The translations under genes and the position numbers were made by a program. Under the pieces are notes generated by a model, which searched no databases, was not told where the DNA came from, and saw only the letters and a program-made list of their open reading frames with translations. Below are positions 33,959-43,826 of a stretch of DNA of 64,000 bases, one piece after another. The DNA is from Prevotella sp. (GTDB lineage Bacteria > Bacteroidota > Bacteroidia > Bacteroidales > Bacteroidaceae). The stretch spans positions 1 to 64,000 of the forward strand of contig JAFSKJ010000099.1 in NCBI GenBank assembly GCA_017449025.1. Reading direction: 5' to 3'. Numbering within the stretch: the first letter of the stretch is position 1; every line of letters starts with the position of its first letter.

Positions 33959-35653
33959 ATGTTTAGATTTGAAGACCCCATATACCTGTATCTGCTGCTG
34001 ATAATACCACTGTTGGCAGTAATAAGATTCGTAAGCTCGCGCACACAAAAGAAGCGCCTGCGCCGCTTCGGCGACCCCAAGCTGCTGAAAGAGCTGATGC
34101 CCGACGTGTCACGCTGGCGCCCGGCCGTGAAGTTCTGGATGCTGCAGGCTGCACTGGCATTGACAATAGTGATGCTGGCACGCCCGCAGATGGGCACCAA
34201 GATAAGCCACGAGAAGCGCACGGGCATAGAGACCATCATTGCCATAGACATAAGCAACTCCATGCTGGCCGAAGACGTGGAGCCAAGCCGCCTGGACCGT
34301 GCCAAGATGATGGTGGAGAACCTGGTGGACCACTTCACCAACGACAAGATAGGCCTGATAGTCTTTGCCGGCGATGCCTTTGTGCAGCTGCCCATAACAA
34401 GCGACTACGTGTCGGCAAAGATGTTTCTCTCTAACATAACCCCATCGATGATAGCCACACAGGGCACCGACATAGCGCGAGCCGTGAGCATGGCCACCCA
34501 CAGCTTCACACAGGAGAAAGGCATAGGCAAGGCCATCATTGTGATAACCGACGGCGAAGACCATGAGGGCGGAGCCGTAGAGGCTGCCCAGGCAGCAAAG
34601 AAGGAAGGCATGAACGTCTACATGCTCGGCATTGGCTCCACCGACGGCGCGCCAATACCCGTAGGCGACGGCTCATACCTGACAGACAACGGCGGCAACA
34701 CGGTGATGTCGGCACTCAACGAAGACATGTGCAAGCAGATAGCGGCTGCAGGCGGAGGCGCATACATACACGTAGAGAACAACAGCAACGCCCAAGCCCT
34801 GCTCGACGCGGAGTTGGACAAGCTGGAGAAGAAGGAGACATCGTCGACCGTCTTCAGCGACTACGACGAGCAGTTCCAGGCCGTGGGCATCATCGTGCTG
34901 CTGCTGCTCATCATCGAGGTGTGCATCATGGAGAGCAAGAACCCGCTCATGAAGCGCGTGTCACTGTTCAAGAGACAGAAGGCGGTCATCGGCCTTGCAT
35001 TCATCTTCTGCCATCTGTCATTGAGCCAAGCAGTGGCGCAGACCACCGACCGGCAATACGTACGCCAGGGCAACAAGATGTACCGCTCGGGCGACTTTGC
35101 AAACGCCGAGGTGAGCTATCGCAAGGCATTGGAGAAGAACGGGCGCAACACCCAGGCCATGTTCAACCTTGGCAACAGCCTGATGGCACAGAACAAGGAC
35201 TCGGCAGCCGTGGAACAGTTGGACAAGGCGGCCAAGGCCGAGCCGAACACCCTGCGCAAGTCGAAGGCCTACCACAACATGGGTGTCATCTGCCAGCGCC
35301 ACAAGATGTTCGGCGAGGCTATAGAGGCATACAAGCAGTCGCTGCGGCTGAACCCCAACGACGATGAGACACGATACAACCTGGAGTTGTGCAAGCGCCA
35401 GCATAAAAAACAGCAACAGGACCAGAAGAACCAGCAGCAACAGAAGCAGGACAAGGAGAAACAAGACCAGCAAAAGCAGCAGAAGGAGGAGAAGAAACAA
35501 GAGCAGCAGAAACAACAGCAGCCTCCACAAATGAGCAAGGAGAATGCCGAACAACTGCTCAATGCCGCCATGCAGCAGGAGAAACAGACACAGCAGCGCA
35601 TGAAGGAGGCACAGAAACAACCACAACGCCGCAATGTGCTCAAGAACTGGTAG
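33959..35653 (+). CDS. Fused BatB-BatC (VWA plus TPR) protein
   Basis: A 564-residue protein. Residues about 1-330 match BatB: helices at the N-terminus, MIDAS DISNSMLAED near 97, and a third helix near 312. A second signal-like hydrophobic stretch (AVIGLAFIFCHLSLSQAVAQ, near 341) leads into a BatC-like part with TPR repeats (NKMYRSGDFANAEVSYRKAL ... KAYHNMGVICQ). The tail is rich in Gln/Lys/Glu and probably coiled or disordered. BatB and BatC are separate in B. fragilis, so this is a fusion; the retained internal signal sequence suggests a former gene border. No frameshift is seen. Confidence 0.88.
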   Translation: MFRFEDPIYLYLLLIIPLLAVIRFVSSRTQKKRLRRFGDPKLLKELMPDVSRWRPAVKFWMLQAALALTIVMLARPQMGTKISHEKRTGIETIIAIDISNSMLAEDVEPSRLDRAKMMVENLVDHFTNDKIGLIVFAGDAFVQLPITSDYVSAKMFLSNITPSMIATQGTDIARAVSMATHSFTQEKGIGKAIIVITDGEDHEGGAVEAAQAAKKEGMNVYMLGIGSTDGAPIPVGDGSYLTDNGGNTVMSALNEDMCKQIAAAGGGAYIHVENNSNAQALLDAELDKLEKKETSSTVFSDYDEQFQAVGIIVLLLLIIEVCIMESKNPLMKRVSLFKRQKAVIGLAFIFCHLSLSQAVAQTTDRQYVRQGNKMYRSGDFANAEVSYRKALEKNGRNTQAMFNLGNSLMAQNKDSAAVEQLDKAAKAEPNTLRKSKAYHNMGVICQRHKMFGEAIEAYKQSLRLNPNDDETRYNLELCKRQHKKQQQDQKNQQQQKQDKEKQDQQKQQKEEKKQEQQKQQQPPQMSKENAEQLLNAAMQQEKQTQQRMKEAQKQPQRRNVLKNW

Positions 35654-35698
35654 GCCCACAAAGCCTACCCAAGCCCTCCCCGAGGGAGGGATGTCTAA
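35652..35698. repeat. Left arm of G/C-run palindrome flanking batD start
   Basis: The sequence includes CAAAGCCTACCC, AGCCCTCCCC and GAGGGAGGGATGT. It is itself a small palindrome and is the inverse of 35771-35809. It begins right at the batBC stop codon. Confidence 0.75.
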
Positions 35699-35716
35699 AC
35701 AGATAAACAAATAGAA

Positions 35717-38374
35717 ATGAAACGAAACAGAATATATTTAGGTATCAATAAGTCCCACCTGTCAAGTATTCAAACATCCCTCCTTAGGAGAGGGCTCGGG
35801 TGGGCTTTGTTTCTTTTGTTCTTTCCTTTCCAAGTTATTGCGCAGACGCTCACGGCCAACGCCCCGCAACAGGTGGCTGTAGGCGAGCAGTTCCGCCTCT
35901 CCTACACGGTGAACACCCAGAACGCTACCGGCTTCAGGGTGGGCAACATCCCCGACGCCTTCGAGGTGCTGATGGGGCCGAGCACCTCGTCGCAGTCGAG
36001 CTTCCAGATGGTGAACGGACACACCAGCCAGTCGTCGTCGATAACATATACCTACATACTCGTGGGTACAAAGAACGGCACCTTTACCATACCGCCGGCA
36101 CACATCACCGTAGGCAACAATTCAATATCGTCAGGAACGCTGAAGATACAGGTGAGCGGACAGGCACACAGCGGCTCGCAGGGCGGCTCGCAGGGCAGTC
36201 ACCAGCAGGGGCAACAGATGCGCTCAGCAGGAACGGCCATCTCCGGGTCCGACTTATATATTAAGGTGAGCGCCAACAAGCGACGTGTTTACGAGCAAGA
36301 GCCCATCTTGCTGACATACAAGGTCTACACTTTAGTTGACCTGACACAGTTGGAAGGCAAGATGCCCGACCTGAAGGGCTTCCACACACAGGAAGTGCCC
36401 CTGCCTCAGCAGAAGAGCTTCAAGATAGAGACCATCAACGGACGGCCCTACCGCACGGTGGTATGGAGCCAGTATGTAATGTATCCCCAGATTACGGGTA
36501 AGCTCCAGATTCCCAGCCTGACGTTCAACGGCATAGTGGTGCAGCAGAACCGCAGCGTAGACCCCTTCGAGGCCTTCTTCAACGGCGGCAGCGGCTATGT
36601 GGAGGTGAAAAAGCAGATAAAGGCTCCGGGATTAGAGATTCAAGTGGACCCGCTGCCGCAGCGCCCGTCGAACTTCTCGGGAGGCGTGGGCAATTTCAAG
36701 GTGACGGCACAGCTCAACAAGACAACGACGCGCGCCAACGACCCGGTATCACTGCGGCTGATAGTAAGCGGACGGGGAAACCTGAAACTGATAAAGCAGC
36801 CCGTGGTGAATTTCCCAAAGGACTTCGACTCCTACGACGCCAAGATAACCGACAAGACCAAGCTCACGACCAACGGCTTGGAAGGCTCGGTGGTCTACGA
36901 CATCTTAGCTGTGCCACGCCATCAGGGCACATACGAGATTCCGCCCGTGGAGTTCACCTACTATGACACGTCAGAACACAAGTACAAGACAGACAAGACG
37001 CAGTCGTTCACACTAACCGTGACCAAGGGAGCAGGCAACTCCGGCTCCGTAAACAACTTCACCGACCGCGAAGACCTTCAGCTGATAGGCCAGGACATTA
37101 GGTACATAAAGACTGGAGACACCCGCCAGCATGCTGTCGACGACTTCTTCTTCGGCAGCACCGCCTACTGGGTATCGCTGCTGCTGCTCGCCATGCTATT
37201 CATTTCGCTGTTCGTGGTGTTCCGCCAGAGGGCCATTGACAATGCCAACAACGGGAAGATGCGCGGAAAGAAGGCCAACAAGGTGGCCACGCGCAGGCTG
37301 AAGAAAGCCGCTAAGCTCAGGGACACCAACAAGCCCAACGAGTTCTACGACGAGGTGCTGCGCGCCCTGTGGGGATATGTTGGCGACAAGCTCAACATTC
37401 CCGTAGAGCAGCTGTCGCACGACAACATTGCAGAGAAGCTCATGGCCCGCAACGTACAACAGTCTACTGTAGACCAGTTCATCGGCGCCATCGACGAGTG
37501 TGAGTTTGAGCGCTACGCCCCAGGCGATCCGAAGGGAAACATGAACAAAGTTTACGATATGGCAATCACTGCCATCGAGAAGATTGAGAAAGAGATTGTG
37601 AAGTCGGGGAAGAAAGCCTCCGCCGTACGGCTGATGCTCACCCTTGTCTTCATGCTGTCGGGCTTCGCCATGCCACAGGCATCGGCGCAGACCAAGGCCG
37701 ATGCCGACAGTGCATACGCCCGGGGCCAGTATCAGCAGGCCATCAAGGACTATGAGTCACTGCTCACCAAGGGTGTCAGCGCAGACATCTACTTCAACCT
37801 CGGCAACGCATACTACCGCACCGAGGACATCACCCGCGCCGTGCTCAACTATGAGCGGGCACTGCTGCTGTCGCCCGGAGATGCCGACATACGTTTCAAC
37901 CTGCAGATGGCCCGGTCGAAAACCATCGACAAGATTACTCCTGAGTCGGAGATGTTCTTCGTCACATGGTACCGCTCGTTAGCAAGCATGATGAGCGTCG
38001 ACGCCTGGGCACGCACGGCATTGCTGGCGTTGGCGCTGGCCATAGTGCTGGCACTTGTCTACCTCTTCTCCAATCCCGTATGGCTGCGCAAGGTTGGCTT
38101 CTTCGGGTCGCTGGCCATGATTGCTGGCTTCGTGCTCAGCAACGTGTTTGCCTGGCATCTGAAGCAGGAGTTCACCAACCGCCGCGGAGCCATAGTCATC
38201 AGCACGTCGGTGAGCGTCAAGAGCACGCCGGCGCAGAGCGGCACCGACCTGTTCATACTACACGAAGGCACACGCGTAGACATTACCGACGCTTCGATGA
38301 AGGACTGGAAGCGCGTGCGCGTGGCCGACGGCAAGGAGGGCTGGATAGAGACAAAGGAAATAGAAACCATCTAA
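35717..38374 (+). CDS. Fused BatD-BatE protein
   Basis: An 885-residue protein. After a signal region whose n-part contains an inserted repeat (TSLLRRGLGWALF), residues about 45-500 are the beta-rich periplasmic BatD part. It includes AYWVSLLLLAMLFISLFVVF (membrane helix near 485) and a cytoplasmic helical section. A second signal-like helix (LMLTLVFMLSGFAMPQASAQ near 645) starts BatE: TPR repeats (YFNLGNAYYRTEDITRAVLN), two helices and a terminal SH3-like domain (VSVKSTPAQSGTDLFILHEG). BatD and BatE are separate genes in B. fragilis. The start at 35717 lies within the loop of a 39-bp inverted repeat. Confidence 0.87.
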   Translation: MKRNRIYLGINKSHLSSIQTSLLRRGLGWALFLLFFPFQVIAQTLTANAPQQVAVGEQFRLSYTVNTQNATGFRVGNIPDAFEVLMGPSTSSQSSFQMVNGHTSQSSSITYTYILVGTKNGTFTIPPAHITVGNNSISSGTLKIQVSGQAHSGSQGGSQGSHQQGQQMRSAGTAISGSDLYIKVSANKRRVYEQEPILLTYKVYTLVDLTQLEGKMPDLKGFHTQEVPLPQQKSFKIETINGRPYRTVVWSQYVMYPQITGKLQIPSLTFNGIVVQQNRSVDPFEAFFNGGSGYVEVKKQIKAPGLEIQVDPLPQRPSNFSGGVGNFKVTAQLNKTTTRANDPVSLRLIVSGRGNLKLIKQPVVNFPKDFDSYDAKITDKTKLTTNGLEGSVVYDILAVPRHQGTYEIPPVEFTYYDTSEHKYKTDKTQSFTLTVTKGAGNSGSVNNFTDREDLQLIGQDIRYIKTGDTRQHAVDDFFFGSTAYWVSLLLLAMLFISLFVVFRQRAIDNANNGKMRGKKANKVATRRLKKAAKLRDTNKPNEFYDEVLRALWGYVGDKLNIPVEQLSHDNIAEKLMARNVQQSTVDQFIGAIDECEFERYAPGDPKGNMNKVYDMAITAIEKIEKEIVKSGKKASAVRLMLTLVFMLSGFAMPQASAQTKADADSAYARGQYQQAIKDYESLLTKGVSADIYFNLGNAYYRTEDITRAVLNYERALLLSPGDADIRFNLQMARSKTIDKITPESEMFFVTWYRSLASMMSVDAWARTALLALALAIVLALVYLFSNPVWLRKVGFFGSLAMIAGFVLSNVFAWHLKQEFTNRRGAIVISTSVSVKSTPAQSGTDLFILHEGTRVDITDASMKDWKRVRVADGKEGWIETKEIETI
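35771..35809. repeat. Right arm of the palindrome, inside batDE
   Basis: CATCCCTCCTTAGGAGAGGG followed by CTCGGGTGGGCTTTG is the inverse of the arm at 35652-35698. It is translated in frame as part of the BatD signal region. Confidence 0.75.
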
Positions 38375-38392
38375 CAAGCAGCCACCACAACA

Positions 38393-39094
38393 ATGGATAT
38401 AGACTCACTGATACAGTTGGACCGCGAGTTGCTGCTGTTCTTCAATGGCAGCCAATCGCTGTATCTCGACGGCCTTGTCAAGACCCTGACCACGGCTGCC
38501 ACATGGATACCGCTGTATCTGGCCCTGTTCTATATTGTTGTGAAAAACAACGACTCAATGCCAAAGATACTGCTCGTGGTTGGCTCGGCACTTCTCTGCG
38601 TACTGCTGGCAGGCACCATCGACGACGAGATAGTGAAGCCCACCGTGGCACGCTGGCGGCCTACGCACGACGGTGTCATAGGCTCGCTCGTTGACACATA
38701 CAACGGATACAGGGGCGGCAGCTACGGCTTCTTCTCTGCCCATGCGTCAAACACGTTCAGCTTGGCCATATTCTTCAGCCTGCTTGTACGCAGCCGCCTG
38801 CTCACCGTGTTCCTCGTTGCATGGTCGCTCACCAACTGCTGGACACGCATGTACCTTGGCGTGCACTTCCCCGGCGACATAATGGTAGGGCTGCTGTGGG
38901 GAGGCATTGTGGGAACGGCTGTCTACATGCTCTACAGGCGCATGTACCGCAGGCTGTCTACAGGAATGTCGTACGTGTCGTCTCACTACACGTCAACTGG
39001 CTATCAGCTGGCCGACGCCGACGTAGTGGCCACAGTGCTCATCCTCACCTTCATCTACGCGCTGCTCAAGGCCTGTCTCGCATTGTATGCCTGA
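38393..39094 (+). CDS. PAP2-family membrane phosphatase
   Basis: A 233-residue inner-membrane protein with about five helices and the three PAP2 motifs: KPTVARWRP, FFSAHASN (the usual PSGH is SAHA here) and TRMYLGVHFPGD. Members dephosphorylate undecaprenyl pyrophosphate, phosphatidylglycerol phosphate or lipid A; which applies here cannot be told. The gene starts 18 bases after batDE and is probably on the same long transcript. The histidine and arginine ligands all appear present. Confidence 0.87.
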   Translation: MDIDSLIQLDRELLLFFNGSQSLYLDGLVKTLTTAATWIPLYLALFYIVVKNNDSMPKILLVVGSALLCVLLAGTIDDEIVKPTVARWRPTHDGVIGSLVDTYNGYRGGSYGFFSAHASNTFSLAIFFSLLVRSRLLTVFLVAWSLTNCWTRMYLGVHFPGDIMVGLLWGGIVGTAVYMLYRRMYRRLSTGMSYVSSHYTSTGYQLADADVVATVLILTFIYALLKACLALYA

Positions 39095-39122
39095 ACGCCA
39101 ACAAACCACAAACAACAGACAG

Positions 39123-40394
39123 ATGAATTCAGACCCCCGTCATATCAGGATTGCAGACTTCAACTACCCCTTGCCCGACGACAGGATAGCCAAGTTCCCC
39201 ATGGCACAGCGCGACCAGTCGAAGCTGCTCATCTACAACCACGGCGAGGTGGACGAAGACAAGTTCCACAACCTGCCCGACCATCTGCCTGAAGGAGCGC
39301 TGATGGTGTTCAACAACACACGTGTCATACAGGCACGCCTGCACTTCAGGAAAAAGAACAGGGACGAGAGAGGTGCGACCAGGGATGGCGCACTCATCGA
39401 GATATTCCTGCTTGAGCCTTTCACGCCCGCCGACTACGAGCAGATGTTCCAGACCCGGCAGCGCTGCTCGTGGCTATGCTTGGTGGGCAACCTCAAGAAA
39501 TGGAAGGAAGGGGCGCTTGTGCGACAGTTGGAAATAGGCGGTGAGACTGTAGAGATAAGTGCTACGCGGACAGGCGAGCATGGCACCAGCCAGCTCATTG
39601 AATTCCAGTGGACGACAGTCGGTGACCAAGGCTCACCATCCTTTGCCGACATCCTTGACACCATGGGTGAGTTGCCAATACCTCCATACCTGAACCGCGA
39701 GACGCAGGAAAGCGACAAGACAACCTACCAGACGGTGTACTCGAAGATAAAAGGCAGCGTGGCCGCTCCCACGGCGGGGCTGCACTTCACCCCTGAAGTG
39801 CTGGCGGCCATCGACGCCCGCGGCATAGACCGCGAAGAGGTGACCCTTCACGTAGGAGCAGGAACCTTCAAGCCCGTGAAGAGCGAGGAGATTGCCGGCC
39901 ATGACATGCACACGGAGTACATTGCCGTGAAGCGGACAACCATAGAGAAGCTCATAGCACACCACGGACAGGCCATTGCCGTAGGCACCACCAGCGTGCG
40001 CACACTGGAGAGCCTCTATTACATGGGGCTGAAGGTGATGAACAACCCGGACCTCACAGCTACCCAACTGCATGTCAGGCAGTGGGAGCCGTATGACAGT
40101 GAGGATTTCACCACAGCCAAGCCCTCATCCTGCGAGGCCCTTCATGCCCTGCTTGACTGGATGGACAGCCACAGCCTCTCCGTTCTCCACACAAGCACTC
40201 AGATAATCATCGCCCCGGGCTACGACTACCACATCGTGCGGATGCTCATCACCAACTTCCATCAGCCGCAGTCCACCCTGCTGCTGCTCGTGAGCGCCTT
40301 CGTTGGCGGCGACTGGCACACCATCTACGATTATGCTCTCAGCCACGACTTCCGTTTCCTGAGCTACGGCGACTCCTCCCTACTAATCCCATAA
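39123..40394 (+). CDS. queA: tRNA queuosine synthase QueA
   Basis: S-adenosylmethionine:tRNA ribosyltransferase-isomerase, which makes epoxyqueuosine in tRNA. I chose 39123 (MNSDPRHIRIADFNYPLPD) because the family begins this way; the longer frame from 39087 overlaps the PAP2 gene. Conserved blocks are MVFNNTRVIQARL, GSVAAPTAGLHFT, VTLHVGAGTFKPVK, AVGTTSVRTLES and TNFHQPQSTLLLLVSAF. At 423 residues it is longer than the E. coli enzyme (356), as is common in Bacteroidales. It lies in the bat run, 28 bases after the PAP2 gene. Confidence 0.94.
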   Translation: MNSDPRHIRIADFNYPLPDDRIAKFPMAQRDQSKLLIYNHGEVDEDKFHNLPDHLPEGALMVFNNTRVIQARLHFRKKNRDERGATRDGALIEIFLLEPFTPADYEQMFQTRQRCSWLCLVGNLKKWKEGALVRQLEIGGETVEISATRTGEHGTSQLIEFQWTTVGDQGSPSFADILDTMGELPIPPYLNRETQESDKTTYQTVYSKIKGSVAAPTAGLHFTPEVLAAIDARGIDREEVTLHVGAGTFKPVKSEEIAGHDMHTEYIAVKRTTIEKLIAHHGQAIAVGTTSVRTLESLYYMGLKVMNNPDLTATQLHVRQWEPYDSEDFTTAKPSSCEALHALLDWMDSHSLSVLHTSTQIIIAPGYDYHIVRMLITNFHQPQSTLLLLVSAFVGGDWHTIYDYALSHDFRFLSYGDSSLLIP

Positions 40395-40409
40395 GTCCCC
40401 ATTATCACA

Positions 40410-41153
40410 ATGAACAAAATAGGAAAATACCCCTTCATGGCCGAACCCTTCCACTGCGACTTCTCAGGAAGGCTCTTCATGGGCCATCTCGGCAACCACA
40501 TGCTCAACGCCGCCGACTTCCACTCCACCGACCGCGGCTTCGGCATGAAGTATCTTAACACCCTGCACAAGACGTGGGTGCTGTCAAGACTGGCCATCGA
40601 GGTCAGCGAGATGCCGCCCATGTACACCCGCTTCAACGTGGAGACATGGGTGGAGAGCGCCATGCGCTACTTCACCAACCGTAACTTCCGCGTGGTAGAC
40701 AGCGACACGCCCGACAAGGTCTACGGCTACGGCCGCAGCATCTGGGCAATGATAGACACCGAGACGCGACAGCCTACTGACATATTAGCCATCAACGACG
40801 GTGCAATAAACGAATGGATTGACGCTGCCTACCCCTGTCCCATCGAGCGGGGCGGAAGAGTGAAGATGTCCGCCAATGCCGAGTTTGTGCGCTCCATTGA
40901 CACCCTGTATAACGACATAGACATCAATGGTCACATCAACTCAGTCAAATACATTGAACACGTTCTCGACCTGTGGCCCCTGTCGTGGTACAAGGACCAC
41001 AGGCTGAAGAGGTTTGAGATAGCCTACGTGGCTGAGGGCCATCAGGGCGACCGTCTCTCCTTATATCGTGAGCAGACTGCAGACAACGAATTCTGCGTGC
41101 GTATATGCCGCGATGAGGAAACAGAACTGGTACGCAGCAAGGTCACATTCTGA
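40410..41153 (+). CDS. Acyl-ACP thioesterase
   Basis: Releases fatty acids from acyl carrier protein in the cytoplasm. The 247-residue protein is a double hot-dog fold of the FatA/FatB-like bacterial family. The first domain has HMLNAADFHSTDRGFGM near residue 29 and VLSRLAIEVSEMP near 55. The second has DIDINGHINSVKYIEHVLD near 170, with the conserved Asn and His of the active site. It is the last gene of the plus-strand run starting at moxR and is followed by a strong terminator. Confidence 0.88.
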   Translation: MNKIGKYPFMAEPFHCDFSGRLFMGHLGNHMLNAADFHSTDRGFGMKYLNTLHKTWVLSRLAIEVSEMPPMYTRFNVETWVESAMRYFTNRNFRVVDSDTPDKVYGYGRSIWAMIDTETRQPTDILAINDGAINEWIDAAYPCPIERGGRVKMSANAEFVRSIDTLYNDIDINGHINSVKYIEHVLDLWPLSWYKDHRLKRFEIAYVAEGHQGDRLSLYREQTADNEFCVRICRDEETELVRSKVTF

Positions 41154-41154
41154 A

Positions 41155-41184
41155 ATGTTGGCGGGCGTCACCGCCCGCCAACAT
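41155..41184. terminator. Bidirectional terminator, thioesterase/pepT
   Basis: TGTTGGCGGGCG (41156-41167) pairs perfectly with CGCCCGCCAACA (41172-41183) around TCAC. It sits between the convergent ends of the two genes. A T-run is weak. Confidence 0.75.
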
Positions 41185-41186
41185 CC

Positions 41187-42410
41187 TCAATCGTTAAACT
41201 TGGCGGTAAGCTCACATATCTTTATTATCACCTGCATGGCTTTCTCCATCGACTGTATGCTTACAAACTCATGAGGGCCGTGGAAGTTCACGCCTCCGGC
41301 AAAGATGTTGGGGCATGGCAGTCCGCGGAACGATAGCTGAGCGCCGTCGGTGCCTCCGCGTATAGGCTGCACCTTCGGGGCTACGCCCACCTCCTGCATG
41401 GCCTTGAGCACAATGTCGATGACGTGCATCTGGCTATCTATCTTCTCCTTCATGTTGTAATACTGGTCGCTGACCTCGGCCTCCACCGTACCCTCGCCGT
41501 ACTTCTCGTTCATAAGCCTTGCGCACCTCATCACCTCCCGTTTGCGCTCCTCGAAGCGGTCGCGGTCGTGGTCGCGGATAATGTACGTCAGCCGCGCCTG
41601 CTCTGTCGACGACTGTATCGATGTAAGGTGATAGAAGCCCTGATAGCCCTCAGTCTGCTCTGGCACCTCCAGTGGGGGAAGCATCTGCACATACTCCACA
41701 GCAAGGCGGCTGGCGTTCATCATCTTGCCCTTGGCATATCCCGGGTGAACGCTCACTCCCCTAACGGTGATTTTTGCCGATGCCGCGTTGAAGTTCTCGA
41801 ACTCCAGCTCTCCCACGTCGCCTCCATCCATGGTGTATGCCCACTCGCATCCGAACTTCTCCACGTCGAAGTGGTGGGCGCCCATGCCTATCTCCTCGTC
41901 GGGGTTGAAGGCTATGCGCACCGTGCCGTGCTTCACCTCGGGGTGCTGCTGCAGCCACACCATGGCCTGCACTATCTCTGCTATGCCGGCCTTGTCGTCG
42001 GCGCCCAGGAGCGTGTGTCCGTCGGTTACAATCAGGTCTTCTCCCACATGCGAAAGCAGCTCAGGGAATGTATCCACCTTGGTGACGATGCCTTCCGACA
42101 GCGTTATGTCGTGGCCGTTGTAGTGTTCCACTATGCGGGGCTTTATGTTTGCACCGGAGCAGTCGGGCGAGGTGTCGTAGTGTGAAATGAATCCTATGAC
42201 AGGCACGCTGCCCTTGACGTTAGCCTTCAGCGTGGCATAGATGTAGCCCTTGTCGTCGAGCTGCACGTCGTCGAGGCCCTCGCGCTCGAGTTCTTCTTTC
42301 AGGTACTTGGCAAACACCAGTTGCTTCGGTGTACTTGGAACAGTAGCCGAATCCTCGGCCGACTGTGTGTCGAACTGTGTATAGTTCAGGAATCTCTCTG
42401 TGATTGTCAT
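41187..42410 (-). CDS. pepT: Peptidase T (tripeptidase)
   Basis: Zinc aminopeptidase of family M20B that removes N-terminal residues from tripeptides. I chose 42410 ([17 protein letters not shown]), the usual PepT beginning, rather than 42452, which would run into the upstream gene. Metal and catalytic motifs are [21 protein letters not shown] and [15 protein letters not shown]. The C-terminal [18 protein letters not shown] closes the domain. The 407-residue length is standard. It lies 31 bases after the secreted hydrolase gene and may share its transcript. Confidence 0.95.
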   Translation of the reverse strand: MTITERFLNYTQFDTQSAEDSATVPSTPKQLVFAKYLKEELEREGLDDVQLDDKGYIYATLKANVKGSVPVIGFISHYDTSPDCSGANIKPRIVEHYNGHDITLSEGIVTKVDTFPELLSHVGEDLIVTDGHTLLGADDKAGIAEIVQAMVWLQQHPEVKHGTVRIAFNPDEEIGMGAHHFDVEKFGCEWAYTMDGGDVGELEFENFNAASAKITVRGVSVHPGYAKGKMMNASRLAVEYVQMLPPLEVPEQTEGYQGFYHLTSIQSSTEQARLTYIIRDHDRDRFEERKREVMRCARLMNEKYGEGTVEAEVSDQYYNMKEKIDSQMHVIDIVLKAMQEVGVAPKVQPIRGGTDGAQLSFRGLPCPNIFAGGVNFHGPHEFVSIQSMEKAMQVIIKICELTAKFND

Positions 42411-42441
42411 ATCGCTGAGGTTTTTAAGTTTTGTTCTGTTC

Positions 42442-43824
42442 TTATTCTTCATCCCTCTTGTCCCATGCCCTTATTATGGCATGCACCTGCTTCGAAAACG
42501 ACACAGCGCCTACCATGTGCTCCAGCAGGGGTGTTTCCATCGTGGTCATCAGCCCCACGTCAAGGTCCGGGTTTGTAAAGAGCCACCCTAAGCGGCTGGT
42601 GGTGTAGCCGTTGTCCTCAAGGAACGCCACGAACATTTTGCCGCACTCTATCGGCACAATATTGTCCTGCGGGCAATGGAAGTAGAACACGCGGTCTTCG
42701 GGGTTGGGCTGCCAACCCTTTGTCTGGTCGAACTCCTCCATCAGATTCCTTATCTTCTGCAGGTCGCCGTTCTTGCCGTCCAAGAATTCCTGCGTGAACA
42801 TCCTTGAGGGGATGTCGCAGTCAATGGAGTCGCACAAGTCCATCGAATTGTACTTTTTGTCCTCAAACCACTTGGGCAGCTTCTCTGCCAGCTCTCCCTG
42901 GAACACCTTCCCGTAGTCAAGCCCCAAGTGGCCGTTCTCGTTGAAAGAGTATATCACCATGGGCAACGATACCGAATACTCTGTGGTGTCGCTTTCAATC
43001 ACCATGTCCATCATCTTGCCCATGCTCATCGGGCCTGCGCCCACCATGGTATGGTCAATCTGCACCAGGTCCGCATATTTGTCTCTTGCCAGCCGCATGG
43101 TGGCCACCGCATCGTAGGCTCCTGCCGAGTAGCCAATGTTGAAAAGCCTCCTGCCGTAGTTTATTCTCTTGCTGGTCAGTATACTGCGGGCAGCGCGCAG
43201 CATGTCGATGGAGGCCTGCGCATTTGTCCCCCCGAAGAGGTAGGCCTGGGGGAAGCGGCGCGTGGCGCCGAAGCCGTAGAAGTCGCTCTCCACCAGAATG
43301 TAGTCGGGCTGCGATGTAGATGTCATCAGCATGCTCTCAAGCTTCACGTAGCCCTCCGTGGGGCACTCGCTGTTGCCGGTTATGGTGAAGTGGTTCACCA
43401 GCATTATTCCCTTGCTCTTCTTCTCCCCTTCCCAGATGTCCTTGGGCACGTAGATCACTCCCGACAATGTGACAAGCTGCCCGTCGGGGTCTGTCGAGGG
43501 GTATAGAATGCTCATTCTCACCATGTCGCGCTTCTTGCCTATAATCAGGTCGGCATCGGCGTATGTCATGGTCATTTCCGTGGTCTCTCTTACCGCAGGC
43601 TCGTCGGAAATCTCTATGGTGGCCAGGTCGGCGTCGATTGAGTCTATAACCTCTCCCTCGTAAGTGGTGATGGTCATCATGCCGTCAGAGGCTATGTCTA
43701 TCGACTCTAACTCCGACGACGTGTACACCATCTGCGTGGAGTCAGGCAGCGTAATCTTCACGACCTTCCCCTCTGCAGTAAGCAGGCACAACAGCCAGAT
43801 AAAAACTGTCAGTAAGCGTCTCAT
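42442..43824 (-). CDS. Secreted alpha/beta hydrolase (lipase/esterase-like)
   Basis: A 460-residue protein with a signal peptide ([19 protein letters not shown]). A short beta block of the type seen in the small upstream protein ([20 protein letters not shown]) is followed by an alpha/beta hydrolase domain from about residue 100. The nucleophile elbow is GYSAG in [22 protein letters not shown]-terminal [16 protein letters not shown] would carry the Asp, and a late His is present. It resembles secretory lipases and feruloyl or acyl esterases; the substrate cannot be named. It is 2 bases after the small secreted protein gene. Confidence 0.82.
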   Translation of the reverse strand: MRRLLTVFIWLLCLLTAEGKVVKITLPDSTQMVYTSSELESIDIASDGMMTITTYEGEVIDSIDADLATIEISDEPAVRETTEMTMTYADADLIIGKKRDMVRMSILYPSTDPDGQLVTLSGVIYVPKDIWEGEKKSKGIMLVNHFTITGNSECPTEGYVKLESMLMTSTSQPDYILVESDFYGFGATRRFPQAYLFGGTNAQASIDMLRAARSILTSKRINYGRRLFNIGYSAGAYDAVATMRLARDKYADLVQIDHTMVGAGPMSMGKMMDMVIESDTTEYSVSLPMVIYSFNENGHLGLDYGKVFQGELAEKLPKWFEDKKYNSMDLCDSIDCDIPSRMFTQEFLDGKNGDLQKIRNLMEEFDQTKGWQPNPEDRVFYFHCPQDNIVPIECGKMFVAFLEDNGYTTSRLGWLFTNPDLDVGLMTTMETPLLEHMVGAVSFSKQVHAIIRAWDKRDEE

Positions 43825-43826
43825 CT

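Noticed and set aside
33959..35653. BatBC fusion as a frameshift or assembly artefact
   Set aside because: The frame is continuous with normal codon use across the junction, and a second, independent fusion (BatDE) follows it. It remains testable by resequencing.
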